This document shows, piece by piece, positions 8,338 through 16,272 of a DNA stretch of 64,000 bases. Source of the stretch: Streptosporangium brasiliense (GTDB taxonomy: Bacteria; Actinomycetota; Actinomycetes; Streptosporangiales; Streptosporangiaceae); assembly GCF_030811595.1 (NCBI RefSeq), contig NZ_JAUSRB010000001.1:248001-312000 (forward strand), written 5' to 3'. Each line of letters begins with the position of its first letter. Within the stretch, counting starts at the first letter, position 1. The position numbers were made by a program, and so were the translations under genes. Below the pieces are notes generated by a model, which was given only the letters and a program-made list of their open reading frames with translations, searched no databases and was not told the origin of the DNA.

Positions 8338-9101
8338 TCACCACCTGGGCGCTCATCGCGACGGTGCTCGCCGCCGTCGCGGTCGGCGTCACCCTCGGCC
8401 TGTTCGGCGGCGGCGGCTCCATCCTCATGGTGCCCATGCTCATGTACATCGCCCAGGTGCCGGGTAAGACCGCGATCGCGATGTCACTGCTGGTGGTCGC
8501 CGCCACCAGCGCCGCCGGCCTCATCTCCCACGCCCGTGCCGGGCGCGTCCGCTGGCGCACCGGCCTGATCTTCGGTGCCGCCGGCATGGCGGGCGCCTAC
8601 GCAGGCGGACTGATCGGCCCTTATCTGCCGGAGGCCATCCTGCTCGGCGGCTTCGCCGCCATGATGGTGGCCACCGCCATCGCCATGATCAGAGGGCGCT
8701 CCCGCGTCTCCGCCAAGACCGGCGCCGACCTGCCGGTCGGCAGGATTCTGATCGACGGCGTCGTCGTCGGCGTCGTCACCGGCCTGGTCGGCGCCGGTGG
8801 CGGCTTCCTGGTCGTGCCCGCACTGGTCCTGCTCGGCGGCATGCCGATGGCCGCCGCCGTCGGCACCTCCCTGTTGGTCATCGCGATGAAGTCACTGGCC
8901 GGACTCGCCGGTTACCTGCAGACCGTCACCATTGACTGGCGCCTGGCGGCCGTCGTCACCGTCGCCGCCGTCGTCGGCGGTCTGGCCGGCGGGCAACTGG
9001 CCGGCCATATCAACCCTGACCGGCTCCGCCGCGCCTTCGGCTGGGCCGTCCTGGCGATGGGGGTATTCGTCCTCGCCCAGCAGGTTCCCACCCTGATGTG
9101 A
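8334..9101 (+). CDS. TauE/SafE-family sulfite or sulfur-anion exporter
   Basis: 255 residues with about eight hydrophobic helices in two inverted halves, each with the glycine-rich family signature (GLFGGGGSILMVP near the start, GLVGAGGGFLVVP in the second half). Such proteins export sulfite, thiosulfate or organosulfonates. The start overlaps the stop of the rhodanese gene (ATGA), so it is the last gene of the sulfur operon and should remove the sulfite or thiosulfate made by the dioxygenase. Confidence 0.87.
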   Translation: MITTWALIATVLAAVAVGVTLGLFGGGGSILMVPMLMYIAQVPGKTAIAMSLLVVAATSAAGLISHARAGRVRWRTGLIFGAAGMAGAYAGGLIGPYLPEAILLGGFAAMMVATAIAMIRGRSRVSAKTGADLPVGRILIDGVVVGVVTGLVGAGGGFLVVPALVLLGGMPMAAAVGTSLLVIAMKSLAGLAGYLQTVTIDWRLAAVVTVAAVVGGLAGGQLAGHINPDRLRRAFGWAVLAMGVFVLAQQVPTLM

Positions 9102-9182
9102 CCCGGACGGGTGCTGTCACGCCACGCCGTCAACGGCCGGCGACAGAAGAACGGCGGGACGGAAGAACGGCGGGAACGGACA

Positions 9183-9209
9183 CGAGGGACCGCACGTGTC
9201 GGTCCCTCG
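9183..9209. terminator. Bidirectional terminator between tauE-like gene and desaturase
   Basis: A perfect 10-bp stem CGAGGGACCG/CGGTCCCTCG (9183-9192, 9200-9209) with a 7-nt loop lies in the 117-bp gap between two convergent genes. Confidence 0.6.
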
Positions 9210-9218
9210 GAGGAGTGA

Positions 9219-10151
9219 TCAGGCGCCGGCGGCCTGGCGGGCGCGGCGGGCCTCGCGGCGCTCGACGAAGCGGGAGGCGGAGACCTCCAGGCGGGCGAGG
9301 AACTCCGCGAGCTCCTCACGGGCCTTCTCGCCCTCGGGGTCGAGGTCCTTCATGTCGAAGACGGCCCACTGGCGCAGGACCGGCATGAGGACGTCGTCGA
9401 GGTGCAGGCGCAGGTCGTAGATTCCGGCGTTGGCGATGGTCATCGCCTTGCGGGTGAAGCCCTCGATCCCGGTGCCGGGCATCTGGAAGGTGGTCACCAC
9501 GTCGGTGACGGCGCGCATCGTCTGGCTCGGGGTCAGCTGGAAGGCCGCGTCGAGCAGGTTGCGGTAGAAGAGCATGTGCAGGTTCTCGTCGGCGGCGATC
9601 CTGGCGAGCAGGCGCTCGCAGTTGGGGTCCTGGGACGCCTTGCCGGTGTTGCGGTGGGAGATGCGGGTGGCCAGCTCCTGGAAGGAGACGTAGGCCAGCG
9701 AGTGGAGCACGCCCTCGTAGGAGTTGGTGAAGCCCTCTCCCATGTGGTTCATGCGGGCCCGCTCCAGGGCGACCGGGTCGACCGCGCGGGTGACCGTCAG
9801 GTAGTCGCGGATGGCGGTGCCGTGCCGGCCCTCCTCGGCGGTCCAGCGGTGCACCCAGGTGCCCCAGGCCGCGTCGCGGCCGAAGGCCGTGGCGATCTCG
9901 TAGTGGTAGCTGGGGAGGTTGTCCTCGGTCAGCAGGTTGACGATGAGGGAGACCCGCGCCTCCTCAGGGAGCTTGGAGTCGGTCTCGACCCACGCGTCAC
10001 CGCCGAAGACGCCGTCGTAGTCCCTGCCTTCGGACCACGGGACGTATTCGTGGGGGAACCATTCCTTGGCCACCTTGTGGTGACGGTCCAGCTCCCCGGC
10101 GACAACGGGCTCAAGCTCAAGCAGCAGCTCGGTCTGGCTGAACTCTCGCAT
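9219..10151 (-). CDS. Acyl-ACP desaturase (di-iron, soluble)
   Basis: 310 residues, the usual length for actinobacterial soluble desaturases. Di-iron ligand motifs are visible: TEDNLPSY in the second helix, EEGRHG, and DENLH in the fourth helix of the bundle (E-x-x-H type). It introduces a cis double bond into acyl-ACP using O2 and reduced ferredoxin, tuning membrane fluidity. The gene follows a DUF998 membrane protein on the same strand with a 34-bp gap. Two palindromes sit in that gap and in the end of the DUF998 gene, so it is probably under a TetR-like lipid regulator (inference). Confidence 0.9.
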   Translation of the reverse strand: MREFSQTELLLELEPVVAGELDRHHKVAKEWFPHEYVPWSEGRDYDGVFGGDAWVETDSKLPEEARVSLIVNLLTEDNLPSYHYEIATAFGRDAAWGTWVHRWTAEEGRHGTAIRDYLTVTRAVDPVALERARMNHMGEGFTNSYEGVLHSLAYVSFQELATRISHRNTGKASQDPNCERLLARIAADENLHMLFYRNLLDAAFQLTPSQTMRAVTDVVTTFQMPGTGIEGFTRKAMTIANAGIYDLRLHLDDVLMPVLRQWAVFDMKDLDPEGEKAREELAEFLARLEVSASRFVERREARRARQAAGA

Positions 10152-10171
10152 ATGGCTTCTCCCTCACTGAC

Positions 10172-10201
10172 TACGGAACCGTAACCTACGTTAGCGTAGG
10201 T
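10172..10201. promoter_or_regulatory. Two adjacent palindromes upstream of the desaturase
   Basis: TACGG-AA-CCGTA (10172-10183) abuts ACCTACG-TTAG-CGTAGGT (10184-10201). Both are perfect inverted repeats, 21-50 bp before the desaturase ATG on the minus strand. Size and spacing suit a dimer-of-dimers TetR-family regulator, as is known for fatty-acid desaturase control in other actinobacteria; the regulator is not in this window. Confidence 0.6.
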
Positions 10202-11043
10202 AAAGCGGGGGTCGGTAAGCGGGATATGTCACCTTTGTTACTGCCTGGTAGGGTTCCCGTGCTCCGGGCGGCCAGGAACACCAGCGCCGCCCCGGCCGGC
10301 AGCAGCAGGCGTTCGACCAGGCCGTGATAGTCGGAGCCGCCGATCAGGTCCGCGACCGGCGAGCCCGGGCGGGTGGCCAGGAACACGGCCAGGAGCGCCA
10401 CCGAGAGCACGCTGAGGGCCGACAGCGCCGGACTCCGGAACCGGCGGCCCAGCATCCAGCCCGCGCAGGGCAGCGCGGTGAAGACCACCGCCGCCGACCA
10501 GCTGTGGATCTCCCCGCCGGCCGGGGTGGGACCGGGGGCCGCGCCGGCCGGGAACACCGCGGTGAGCAGCAGCCCCAGGGCGCCGGCGACGGACAGGACG
10601 CGGGCCGCGGCGCTGCGCGTCGGGTCCACGCGTGCCAGGCTGTAGGCGACCCACAGGCAGGCCATGGCCAGCATGATCGTGCCGCCGGTCATGGCCCAGA
10701 CGCGGGCGTCGAGCGGCGTGTGGCCGCCGACCGGGTCGCCGGCCGGATCCACCGGGCCGGCGGCGGCCACGTGCGCGTAGGCCGTCAGGCCCAGGGCGGC
10801 GACCGCCCCCGCCATCCCCGGCCAGCGCCGCGCCGGGGCCGCGGCCGCTCCGGGCCGTTGCGGTGCCGAGCCTGTGGCCGTCCCGGGCCGGTGCAGTACC
10901 GAGCCTGTGGCCGTCGCAGGCCGGTGCGGTGCCGAGCTTGTGGCCGTCCCGGATCGCTGCGGTGCCGGGGCCGTCGCGGGCCGGTGCCGTGGCGGGTCCA
11001 CCGTCGTTCCGGGCGGGCGCCGTGCCGGGGCGGTGTTCACCAC
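10186..11043 (-). CDS. DUF998 family membrane protein with repetitive N-terminal tail
   Basis: 285 residues. The C-terminal 210 residues have about six membrane helices and match the DUF998 layout of small polytopic proteins of unknown function. The first 70 residues are a low-complexity Pro/Ala/Thr/Arg tail built from 10-11-residue repeats of the type HRPGTATGSAP. Two GTG codons in tandem (11043 and 11040) can start it, with GAGGGGG upstream. The second GTG overlaps the TGA of the 48-codon ORF before it, so the two are translationally coupled. It lies directly upstream of the desaturase, which hints at a membrane-lipid role (inference). Confidence 0.75.
   Translation of the reverse strand: MVNTAPARRPPGTTVDPPRHRPATAPAPQRSGTATSSAPHRPATATGSVLHRPGTATGSAPQRPGAAAAPARRWPGMAGAVAALGLTAYAHVAAAGPVDPAGDPVGGHTPLDARVWAMTGGTIMLAMACLWVAYSLARVDPTRSAAARVLSVAGALGLLLTAVFPAGAAPGPTPAGGEIHSWSAAVVFTALPCAGWMLGRRFRSPALSALSVLSVALLAVFLATRPGSPVADLIGGSDYHGLVERLLLPAGAALVFLAARSTGTLPGSNKGDISRLPTPALPTLT
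10855..11010. repeat. Degenerate 30-33-bp tandem repeats encoding the DUF998 tail
   Basis: About five copies of a unit related to CGGTGCCGAGCCTGTGGCC, each 30-33 bp, in frame within the N-terminal part of the DUF998 gene. The repeat explains the Pro/Thr/Ala-rich peptide pattern and probably varies in copy number between strains. Confidence 0.7.
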
Positions 11044-11183
11044 GCCGCCCCCTCGTGGATCGCTCCAGGCCGGGCCGGGAAGGCCGGGTGGTCATGGGCC
11101 GGCGCCCCGGACCGCTGCGGCGCGGTCCCGGGCGCGGAGCACGGCGGTCCCGGCGGCGCCAGGTCGGCTGCCACTGCAGTCAT
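11037..11183 (-). CDS. Small ORF, 48 residues, coupled to the DUF998 gene
   Basis: Unrecognised peptide, Pro- and Ala-rich, one Cys, no membrane segment. Support for reality: a strong GAGAGGAG ribosome site 6 nt before the ATG, and a stop (TGA) sharing bases with a GTG start of the next gene, the classic coupling overlap. Against it: no known homologue that I can name, and the region is G+C-rich. It could be a leader peptide controlling entry of ribosomes into the DUF998 gene. Confidence 0.45.
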   Translation of the reverse strand: MTAVAADLAPPGPPCSAPGTAPQRSGAPAHDHPAFPARPGAIHEGAAW

Positions 11184-11359
11184 GCGCACTCCTCTCATCG
11201 CGGGTGAAGACATGGCGGGACGGTCGGGACGTCTCGTGAAGGCGTCCGGAGCGGTCCTTCCGGTGGACCAGTGGCAGCGTCCCGTGCCCGGCGGTGCCGG
11301 GACCATAGGGGGTCGACCCTGACTTGGATGAGAATTCCCTGATATCAAGGTCAGGGCAG

Positions 11360-11387
11360 TTGACCGGCTGACTTCGATTATCATAGT
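11360..11387 (+). promoter_or_regulatory. Promoter giving a leaderless lipocalin-like mRNA
   Basis: -35 TTGACC (11360-11365) and -10 CATAGT (11382-11387) with a 16-bp spacer. The ATG at 11397 is only 9 bp beyond the -10, so the message should start at or next to the ATG. An inverted repeat CCCTGAC (11317-11323)/GTCAGGG (11350-11356) flanks the promoter and may be an operator. Confidence 0.5.
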
Positions 11388-11396
11388 TTCGCGGGC

Positions 11397-11798
11397 ATGG
11401 ATCTGGTCGGAGCATGGCGGCTGGTCGAGTGGCGGATCGCCCACCCGGACGGTCGGACCTCCCACCCCTTCGGCCGCGACGCGGTGGGCCTGCTCTGCTA
11501 CACCCCCGACGGCCACATGAGCGCCACCATCGCGCGGGCGGGGCGTCCGCCGCTGCCCGGCGCCGGTCTCTCGCAGGCCTCGCCCCAGGAACGGGCCGTG
11601 GCGGCCGCGTCGTTCCTGTGTTACTCGGGCCGCTACGAGATCCGCGACGGCCACGTGGCCCACGACATCGAGATGGCGCTCAATCCGGCACTCTCCGGCG
11701 TCACCCGGATCCACGAGCTGAACTTCGCCGGCAACCGCCTCATCCTGGCCGCCGCCGACAACGGCAGATGGCACACGCTGATCTGGCGGCGGGCCTGA
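11397..11798 (+). CDS. Lipocalin-like domain protein
   Basis: 133 residues, compact and soluble, with no signal peptide. The opening LVGAWRLVEWRI and the YTPDGHMSATI and GRYEIRDGHVAHDIEM segments match the lipocalin-like family of small beta-barrel proteins that bind hydrophobic molecules. The precise ligand and pathway are unknown. The gene is single, convergent with the DedA gene (12-bp gap), and appears to be leaderless from its promoter position. Confidence 0.75.
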   Translation: MDLVGAWRLVEWRIAHPDGRTSHPFGRDAVGLLCYTPDGHMSATIARAGRPPLPGAGLSQASPQERAVAAASFLCYSGRYEIRDGHVAHDIEMALNPALSGVTRIHELNFAGNRLILAAADNGRWHTLIWRRA

Positions 11799-11810
11799 GC
11801 ACGGCGGCGG

Positions 11811-12440
11811 TCAGTCGCGCAGGCCGGCGAGGGCACGCTCCGGCTCCCCGGCGCCCCGGCCGCGCCGCACGTGCCGGACCGCCTCGACCACCACGGTGAT
11901 CGTCACGGCGATGCCCAGGCCGAGCAGCAGACCCTTGACCGGGTCGTTCTCGAAGGCCGCGCCTCCCACGTAGCCGATCAGTCCCGAGTAGACCGCCCAG
12001 GAGACGGCGGCGACGGCGTCGAAGAGGGCGAACGAGCGCCGGGGGTAGGCGACCGCGCCCATGGTGAGGGTGCAGGCGGTCCGGCCGCCGGGGATGTATC
12101 GGGCCACCACCAGCACGAGCCCGCCCCGTTCGGCCAGCGCCTTCGACGCCCAGGCGAACGCCTTGCCGCTGCGTCTGCCCTCGCGCAGCCGGCTGCCGGT
12201 GGTGCGCCCGATGGCGTAGGAGACGTGGTCGCCGGCGAACGCGCCCAGCGCCGCCACCGCGATCACCAGCGCGAGGTTCGGCGCGCCGGTGGAGGCGGCG
12301 AACACCCCGGCCGTGATGACGGACGTCTCGGCGGGCACCACGGGGAAGAACCCGTCGAGCATCGCCACCGCGAACAGCGCCAGATAGATCCAGGGCGAGG
12401 TCATCACATTGTGCAGGGCGTCGAGGATGGCCTGTGTCAC
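11811..12440 (-). CDS. DedA family (VTT domain) membrane protein
   Basis: 209 residues with four to five membrane helices. DedA hallmarks are visible: the FFPVVPAETSVI re-entrant segment, the G-D-x-x-x-Y-x-x-G region (GDHVSYAIGR) and the conserved ARYIPGGRT motif. DedA proteins take part in lipid (undecaprenyl phosphate or phospholipid) translocation and envelope homeostasis. Single gene; an inverted repeat CCCTGAG-4-CTCAGGG (12539-12556) lies about 100 bp upstream of its start. Confidence 0.9.
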   Translation of the reverse strand: MTQAILDALHNVMTSPWIYLALFAVAMLDGFFPVVPAETSVITAGVFAASTGAPNLALVIAVAALGAFAGDHVSYAIGRTTGSRLREGRRSGKAFAWASKALAERGGLVLVVARYIPGGRTACTLTMGAVAYPRRSFALFDAVAAVSWAVYSGLIGYVGGAAFENDPVKGLLLGLGIAVTITVVVEAVRHVRRGRGAGEPERALAGLRD

Positions 12441-12637
12441 AGCAGCTCCTACGGGTATGGGAGAGGTCTCCTACAGCACGTTGACGGCCCGCCGGTCTCC
12501 GGGCATCGGGGGTGGCCCCGGAAGCCGGCGGACCTTGCCCCTGAGATCCCTCAGGGATCCGTCTCCTCGAACCTAGGGAGCGGGCAGGGGAGGGCACATC
12601 GCGCGATCGGACGCCTCGACCCCCTACTTTCGTCAGG

Positions 12638-12654
12638 GGAGGTCTGCTACCTCC
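12638..12654. promoter_or_regulatory. Inverted repeat before two-component system 1
   Basis: GGAGGT-5-ACCTCC (12638-12654) lies about 45 bp before the histidine kinase start. It is a candidate site for autoregulation by the cognate LuxR-type response regulator. No strong -35/-10 pair is visible; TGTAAC at 12682-12687 is the best -10 and would give a very short leader. Confidence 0.35.
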
Positions 12655-12699
12655 GACCGAGACGCGTGGCCGCGACGGCCTTGTAACGTCGCAGGTGTG

Positions 12700-13872
12700 A
12701 TGAGATGGATCCGGCGGTCAAGCCGGCGGGAGGTCCGGCGCGACCTGCTGCTGTGGGCTCTGCTGTGCCTGCCGGTGGCCGTGGCCCCGGTCGTCCCTCC
12801 CTGGTGGGAGCCGGCCACCGGCTGGGCGTCGCCGGGCTGGGCCGCCGCCGAGGTGGCCGTGCTGGGGGCCGCCGTGCTCGTGAGCCGCGGGGCTCCGCCG
12901 GTGGCCATGCTGCTCGCCCTGGCACCGGGCTCGTGGAACGTCAGCGAGGGCCTGGCCACCGTCCATCTCTGGCACCTCGACGACCCGGTCAAGATGTGGC
13001 CGCTGAACGCGCTGACCCCCGCGACCATGGTGCTCGCCTATCTGGCCGGCCGCCGGGCGGCCGATCCGCGCCCCGCGACGCTGGCGTTCGCCGCGATCCT
13101 GGGCGTGGGCGCGCTCCTGAGCACGGCCTCCTCCTGCGGTCCGCGGCCCGACGCCGTGACCACGCAGTTCTGGATCCCCACCCTGTCGGGTGTCCTGCTG
13201 TCCGGCCTGCTGCCGTGGGGGGTCGGCCGGCTGGCGCAGCGCCGCGCCCGCGAGCGGAGCCTGATCGTCGACCAGGCGCAGCTCCGCGAGCGCAACCGCA
13301 TCGCCCAGGACATGCACGACTCCCTCGGCCACGACCTCGCGCTCATCGCCCTGCGCGCCGCGGCCCTGGAGATGGCCCCCGACCTGTCCGAACGGCACCG
13401 CAGAGCCGTCGGGGAGCTCCGCGAGGCCGCCGCCGAGACCACCGAGCGCCTGCGCCGGGTCATCGGCGTGCTCCGCGCGGGCGACCAGGCGCCGCTGACC
13501 CCGTCGCAGGAGAGCGTCGCCGAGATCGTCGACCGGGCGCGGGAGTCGGGCGTGCGGGTGGAGCTGCGCGGCGCGGAGTCGCTGCGCGACCACACGGCCT
13601 GCCGGGTCGTGCAGGAGTCGCTGACCAACGCCACCAAGCACGCCCCCGGCTCCGCGGTGACGGTCGAGGTCCTCAGGTCCGCCGCCGAGATCACGGTGAC
13701 CGTGACCAACCAGGCGGCCCAGGCGGCGCCGGCCCGTCTCCGCGGCGGCGGGCTGGGCCTGATAGGGCTGCGCGAGCGGGTGCGGCTGGCGGGCGGCACG
13801 TTCGAATCAGGACCGAAGGGCGGCGGCTTCCAGGTCGTCGCCCGTTTCCCCCACGAGGATGGAGCGACGTGA
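12700..13872 (+). CDS. NarL-type sensor histidine kinase (two-component system 1)
   Basis: About 390 residues. The N-terminal half has four to five membrane segments with little extracellular loop, then a HisKA_3 dimerisation helix with the phospho-acceptor in QDMHDSLGHDLALI (His206 from this ATG), and a C-terminal HATPase domain (QESLTNATKHAP N-box, GGGLGLIGLRER G-box). It should autophosphorylate and signal to the response regulator encoded next, whose GTG start overlaps this stop (GTGA). A GTG one codon upstream (12697) is an alternative start. The stimulus is unknown; intramembrane sensing of envelope stress is common in this architecture. Confidence 0.9.
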   Translation: MRWIRRSSRREVRRDLLLWALLCLPVAVAPVVPPWWEPATGWASPGWAAAEVAVLGAAVLVSRGAPPVAMLLALAPGSWNVSEGLATVHLWHLDDPVKMWPLNALTPATMVLAYLAGRRAADPRPATLAFAAILGVGALLSTASSCGPRPDAVTTQFWIPTLSGVLLSGLLPWGVGRLAQRRARERSLIVDQAQLRERNRIAQDMHDSLGHDLALIALRAAALEMAPDLSERHRRAVGELREAAAETTERLRRVIGVLRAGDQAPLTPSQESVAEIVDRARESGVRVELRGAESLRDHTACRVVQESLTNATKHAPGSAVTVEVLRSAAEITVTVTNQAAQAAPARLRGGGLGLIGLRERVRLAGGTFESGPKGGGFQVVARFPHEDGAT

Positions 13873-14549
13873 TACGGGTGCTGCTGGCCGACGACGAGGT
13901 CATGATCCGGGCCGGGGTGCGGGCCATCCTGGCCGCCGACCCGGAGATCGAGGTGGTCGCGGAGGCGGGCGACGGCCGGCAGGCGGTCGAGCTGGCCCTG
14001 AGCCACCGTCCCGACGTCGTCCTGCTCGACATCCGGATGCCCCGGATGGACGGGCTGGCGGCGGCCGCCGAGCTGCGCCGGGCCGCGCCCGGCACCGCCG
14101 TGCTGATGCTGACCACCTTCGGCGAGGACGACTACATCGCCCGGGCGCTCGGCGAGGGCGCCGCCGGGTTCCTGCTCAAGTCCGGCGACCCGCGTGAGCT
14201 GCTGGCCGGGATCCACGCCGTCGCCGACGGCGCCGCCTACCTCTCGCCGCGCGTCGCCCACCGGGTCATCACCGAGCTCGCCGGCGGCCGGATGACCCGG
14301 GCGGCGGCCGCCCGCGAGCAGGTGGCCGCCCTCACCCCACGCGAGCGCGACGTGCTGGCCCTGGTGGGGGAGGGGCTGTCCAACGGGCAGATCGCCCGCC
14401 GCCTCTACCTGGTGGAGGGGACCGTCAAGGCCCACATGAGCGCGATCCTCACCCGGCTCGGGGCCCGCAACCGGGTCCAGGCCGCGATCCTCGCCCACGA
14501 GGCCGGGCTGCTCGGCTCAGTTGAGCCGCCAGATGGCGAAGTTCAGTGA
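13869..14549 (+). CDS. LuxR/NarL-family response regulator (two-component system 1)
   Basis: 226 residues. Receiver domain with the acidic pair (LLADDEV), phospho-acceptor Asp54 in LLDIRMPRMDG and conserved Lys in GFLLKSG. C-terminal LuxR helix-turn-helix (LTPRERDVLALVGEGLSNGQIAR). GTG start overlapping the kinase stop, so the pair is co-translated. Its last 33 bp overlap the 3' end of the convergent TspO gene. Confidence 0.92.
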   Translation: MIRVLLADDEVMIRAGVRAILAADPEIEVVAEAGDGRQAVELALSHRPDVVLLDIRMPRMDGLAAAAELRRAAPGTAVLMLTTFGEDDYIARALGEGAAGFLLKSGDPRELLAGIHAVADGAAYLSPRVAHRVITELAGGRMTRAAAAREQVAALTPRERDVLALVGEGLSNGQIARRLYLVEGTVKAHMSAILTRLGARNRVQAAILAHEAGLLGSVEPPDGEVQ

Positions 14550-14990
14550 GGCCGCGTAGGTGACCCAGAGCAGGTAGGGCACCAGGAGCCAGGCGGCCGC
14601 CCGGCTGATCGGCCGGAACAGGACGACGGTGGCCACGATCGCCGCCCAGAGCACGACGATCTCGGCGAAGGCCAGGCCGTACCGGCCCGCGCCGAAGAAC
14701 AGCGGGGTCCAGGCCGCGTTGAGGGCGAGCTGGGCGGCGTAGACCCCGAGCGCGGGGGTCCAGCCCCGCGCCGACCAGGCTATCCAGCCGGAGATCGCGA
14801 TCATGATGTAGAGCACCGTCCAGGCCGGGCCGAACAGCCACTGCGGCGGTGCCCAGGGCGGCCGCTCCAGCGCCAGATACTCGCCGCCGGCGTCGACCGC
14901 CGACAGTGATCCCACAGCCGCCACCAGCACCAGCGCGGCGGCGAAGACCGGCAGCCCCGCCCAGCGTTTCGGTTGTCGCGCGATGACCAT
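14517..14990 (-). CDS. TspO/MBR family membrane protein
   Basis: 157 residues with five predicted membrane helices, the TspO (translocator / benzodiazepine-receptor homologue) fold. Family residues are seen in LERPPWAPPQWLFGPAW, the ALNAAWTPLFFG segment and the final YAASLNFAIW. TspO proteins bind tetrapyrroles and lipids and take part in stress responses. GGGAGG precedes the ATG. Its 3' end overlaps the response regulator gene by 33 bp in antisense. Confidence 0.92.
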   Translation of the reverse strand: MVIARQPKRWAGLPVFAAALVLVAAVGSLSAVDAGGEYLALERPPWAPPQWLFGPAWTVLYIMIAISGWIAWSARGWTPALGVYAAQLALNAAWTPLFFGAGRYGLAFAEIVVLWAAIVATVVLFRPISRAAAWLLVPYLLWVTYAASLNFAIWRLN

Positions 14991-15155
14991 GAAACCTCCC
15001 TGCCCTCTTCTTCGTGCCCCTACCCCCGGCCGGTTCCACCCCGGGGACCTTCCCCGATCTCCGGCTCCGGGACCCGCCTCCCACCCCCGTGCGGGGGAGG
15101 CGGATCCCCACGCGGGGGGAGGAGCGAGGGGACGGTGACCGGAAGAGTCGCGGGC

Positions 15156-16112
15156 ATGACACGAGTGAGCGACGACACGCGGGCAGGGGCCCTCCAACTG
15201 ACGGCGACCGCGGTGGCCGTCGCGGGCACGCTGCCCTATCTCACCCTCAAACTCACCTGGCTGACCGGGGGCTCGGCCGGCATCGACGACCCGGCGGTGC
15301 TCCAGGACGGCGGCTTCTTCGGCCTCAACCTGCTGACCTTCGGCCTGGACGCGGTGGCGCTGCTGATCGCGCTGGCCTTCGTCCGGCCCTGGGGACGCCG
15401 GATCCCGGCAGGGCTGCTCCTCGCGCCGATGTGGGTGGGCACCGGCCTGCTGGTCCCGCTCGCGGCCATGGTCGTGCCGGCCTTCCTCGTCGGCCTGTTC
15501 GACGGCGGCCCGTTCCCCGGCAGCGGCCCGGTGGCCGGATGGGTCTTCGCCGTGGTCTACACCGGCTTCGTCTGCCAGGGGCTCGGGCTCGTCGCCGGTT
15601 TCGTCCACCACGCGCGCCTGCGCTGGCCCGGCGTGTTCACCCGGCGGACCTCGGAGGGCCCGGCGGGGCCGACGCTGGAGCTGCAGACCTTCGTCGCATG
15701 GGGGGCCGTGGCCGTCGCCGCGGTCCTGGCGGCCTTCAACCTGTGCTGGCTCCTCGGCATCCCCCTCGGGCTGCCCGCCGGGGCGCTCACCGGCCGTCCC
15801 CCCGCCTCCTGGCTGCAGAACGCGGTGAACACCGTGCTGCCGGTCGCCGGGGCGGCCGGCCTGCTGGCGGTCGTCCGCCGCAGGTCCGGGCGGCCGCTCT
15901 GGATGCCGGTGGCGCTCGCCTGGCTCGGTTCGGGCGGCATGTTCGGCTGGTCGATGTGGGGGCTGCTCGTCACGCTGACGCCCAGTGACCTGGGATCCGG
16001 CGGCCCCGGCGGCGGGGGCGCGCTGGAACTGGTGACCCTGTTCACCGTGCTGGCCGGTCTGGTCATCGGCCTGGCCGGGGCCTTCGCCCTGGTCGAGCGC
16101 GAGCGCTCCTAG
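15156..16112 (+). CDS. Multi-spanning membrane protein of unknown function
   Basis: 318 residues, not assigned to a named family with certainty. About eight hydrophobic segments with Gly/Leu-rich helices and no large soluble domain, so an integral membrane protein. The ATG at 15156 follows GGAAGAG; an in-frame GTG at 15135 with GGAG further upstream is an alternative. It stands alone between the divergent TspO gene and a repeat-filled gap. No transporter or enzyme signature could be seen. Confidence 0.7.
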   Translation: MTRVSDDTRAGALQLTATAVAVAGTLPYLTLKLTWLTGGSAGIDDPAVLQDGGFFGLNLLTFGLDAVALLIALAFVRPWGRRIPAGLLLAPMWVGTGLLVPLAAMVVPAFLVGLFDGGPFPGSGPVAGWVFAVVYTGFVCQGLGLVAGFVHHARLRWPGVFTRRTSEGPAGPTLELQTFVAWGAVAVAAVLAAFNLCWLLGIPLGLPAGALTGRPPASWLQNAVNTVLPVAGAAGLLAVVRRRSGRPLWMPVALAWLGSGGMFGWSMWGLLVTLTPSDLGSGGPGGGGALELVTLFTVLAGLVIGLAGAFALVERERS

Positions 16113-16143
16113 CCGGGCGGGCCCCGTTCGGGCCGGGTGAGCC

Positions 16144-16272
16144 CCGTCCGCCGCCGGAGTCGCCCGGTTGCGCCACGCTCACGCCTCCGTCCGCCGCCGG
16201 AGTCGCCCGGTTGCGCCACGCTCACGCTTCCGGCCGCGGCCGGAGCCCGCCGGGCGCGTCACACTCACGCCT
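16144..16272. repeat. Three tandem 43-bp repeats
   Basis: Copies at 16144-16186, 16187-16229 and 16230-16272. The first two differ at one base; the third is more diverged. Each holds CGCCGGAGTCGCCCGG and a CACGCTCACGC end. The array runs from just after the membrane protein gene into the last codons of the arginase-family gene (stop at 16265). Confidence 0.8.

Noticed and set aside
16144..16272. CRISPR-like array
   Set aside because: The 43-bp units are directly adjacent with no spacers, and there are only three.
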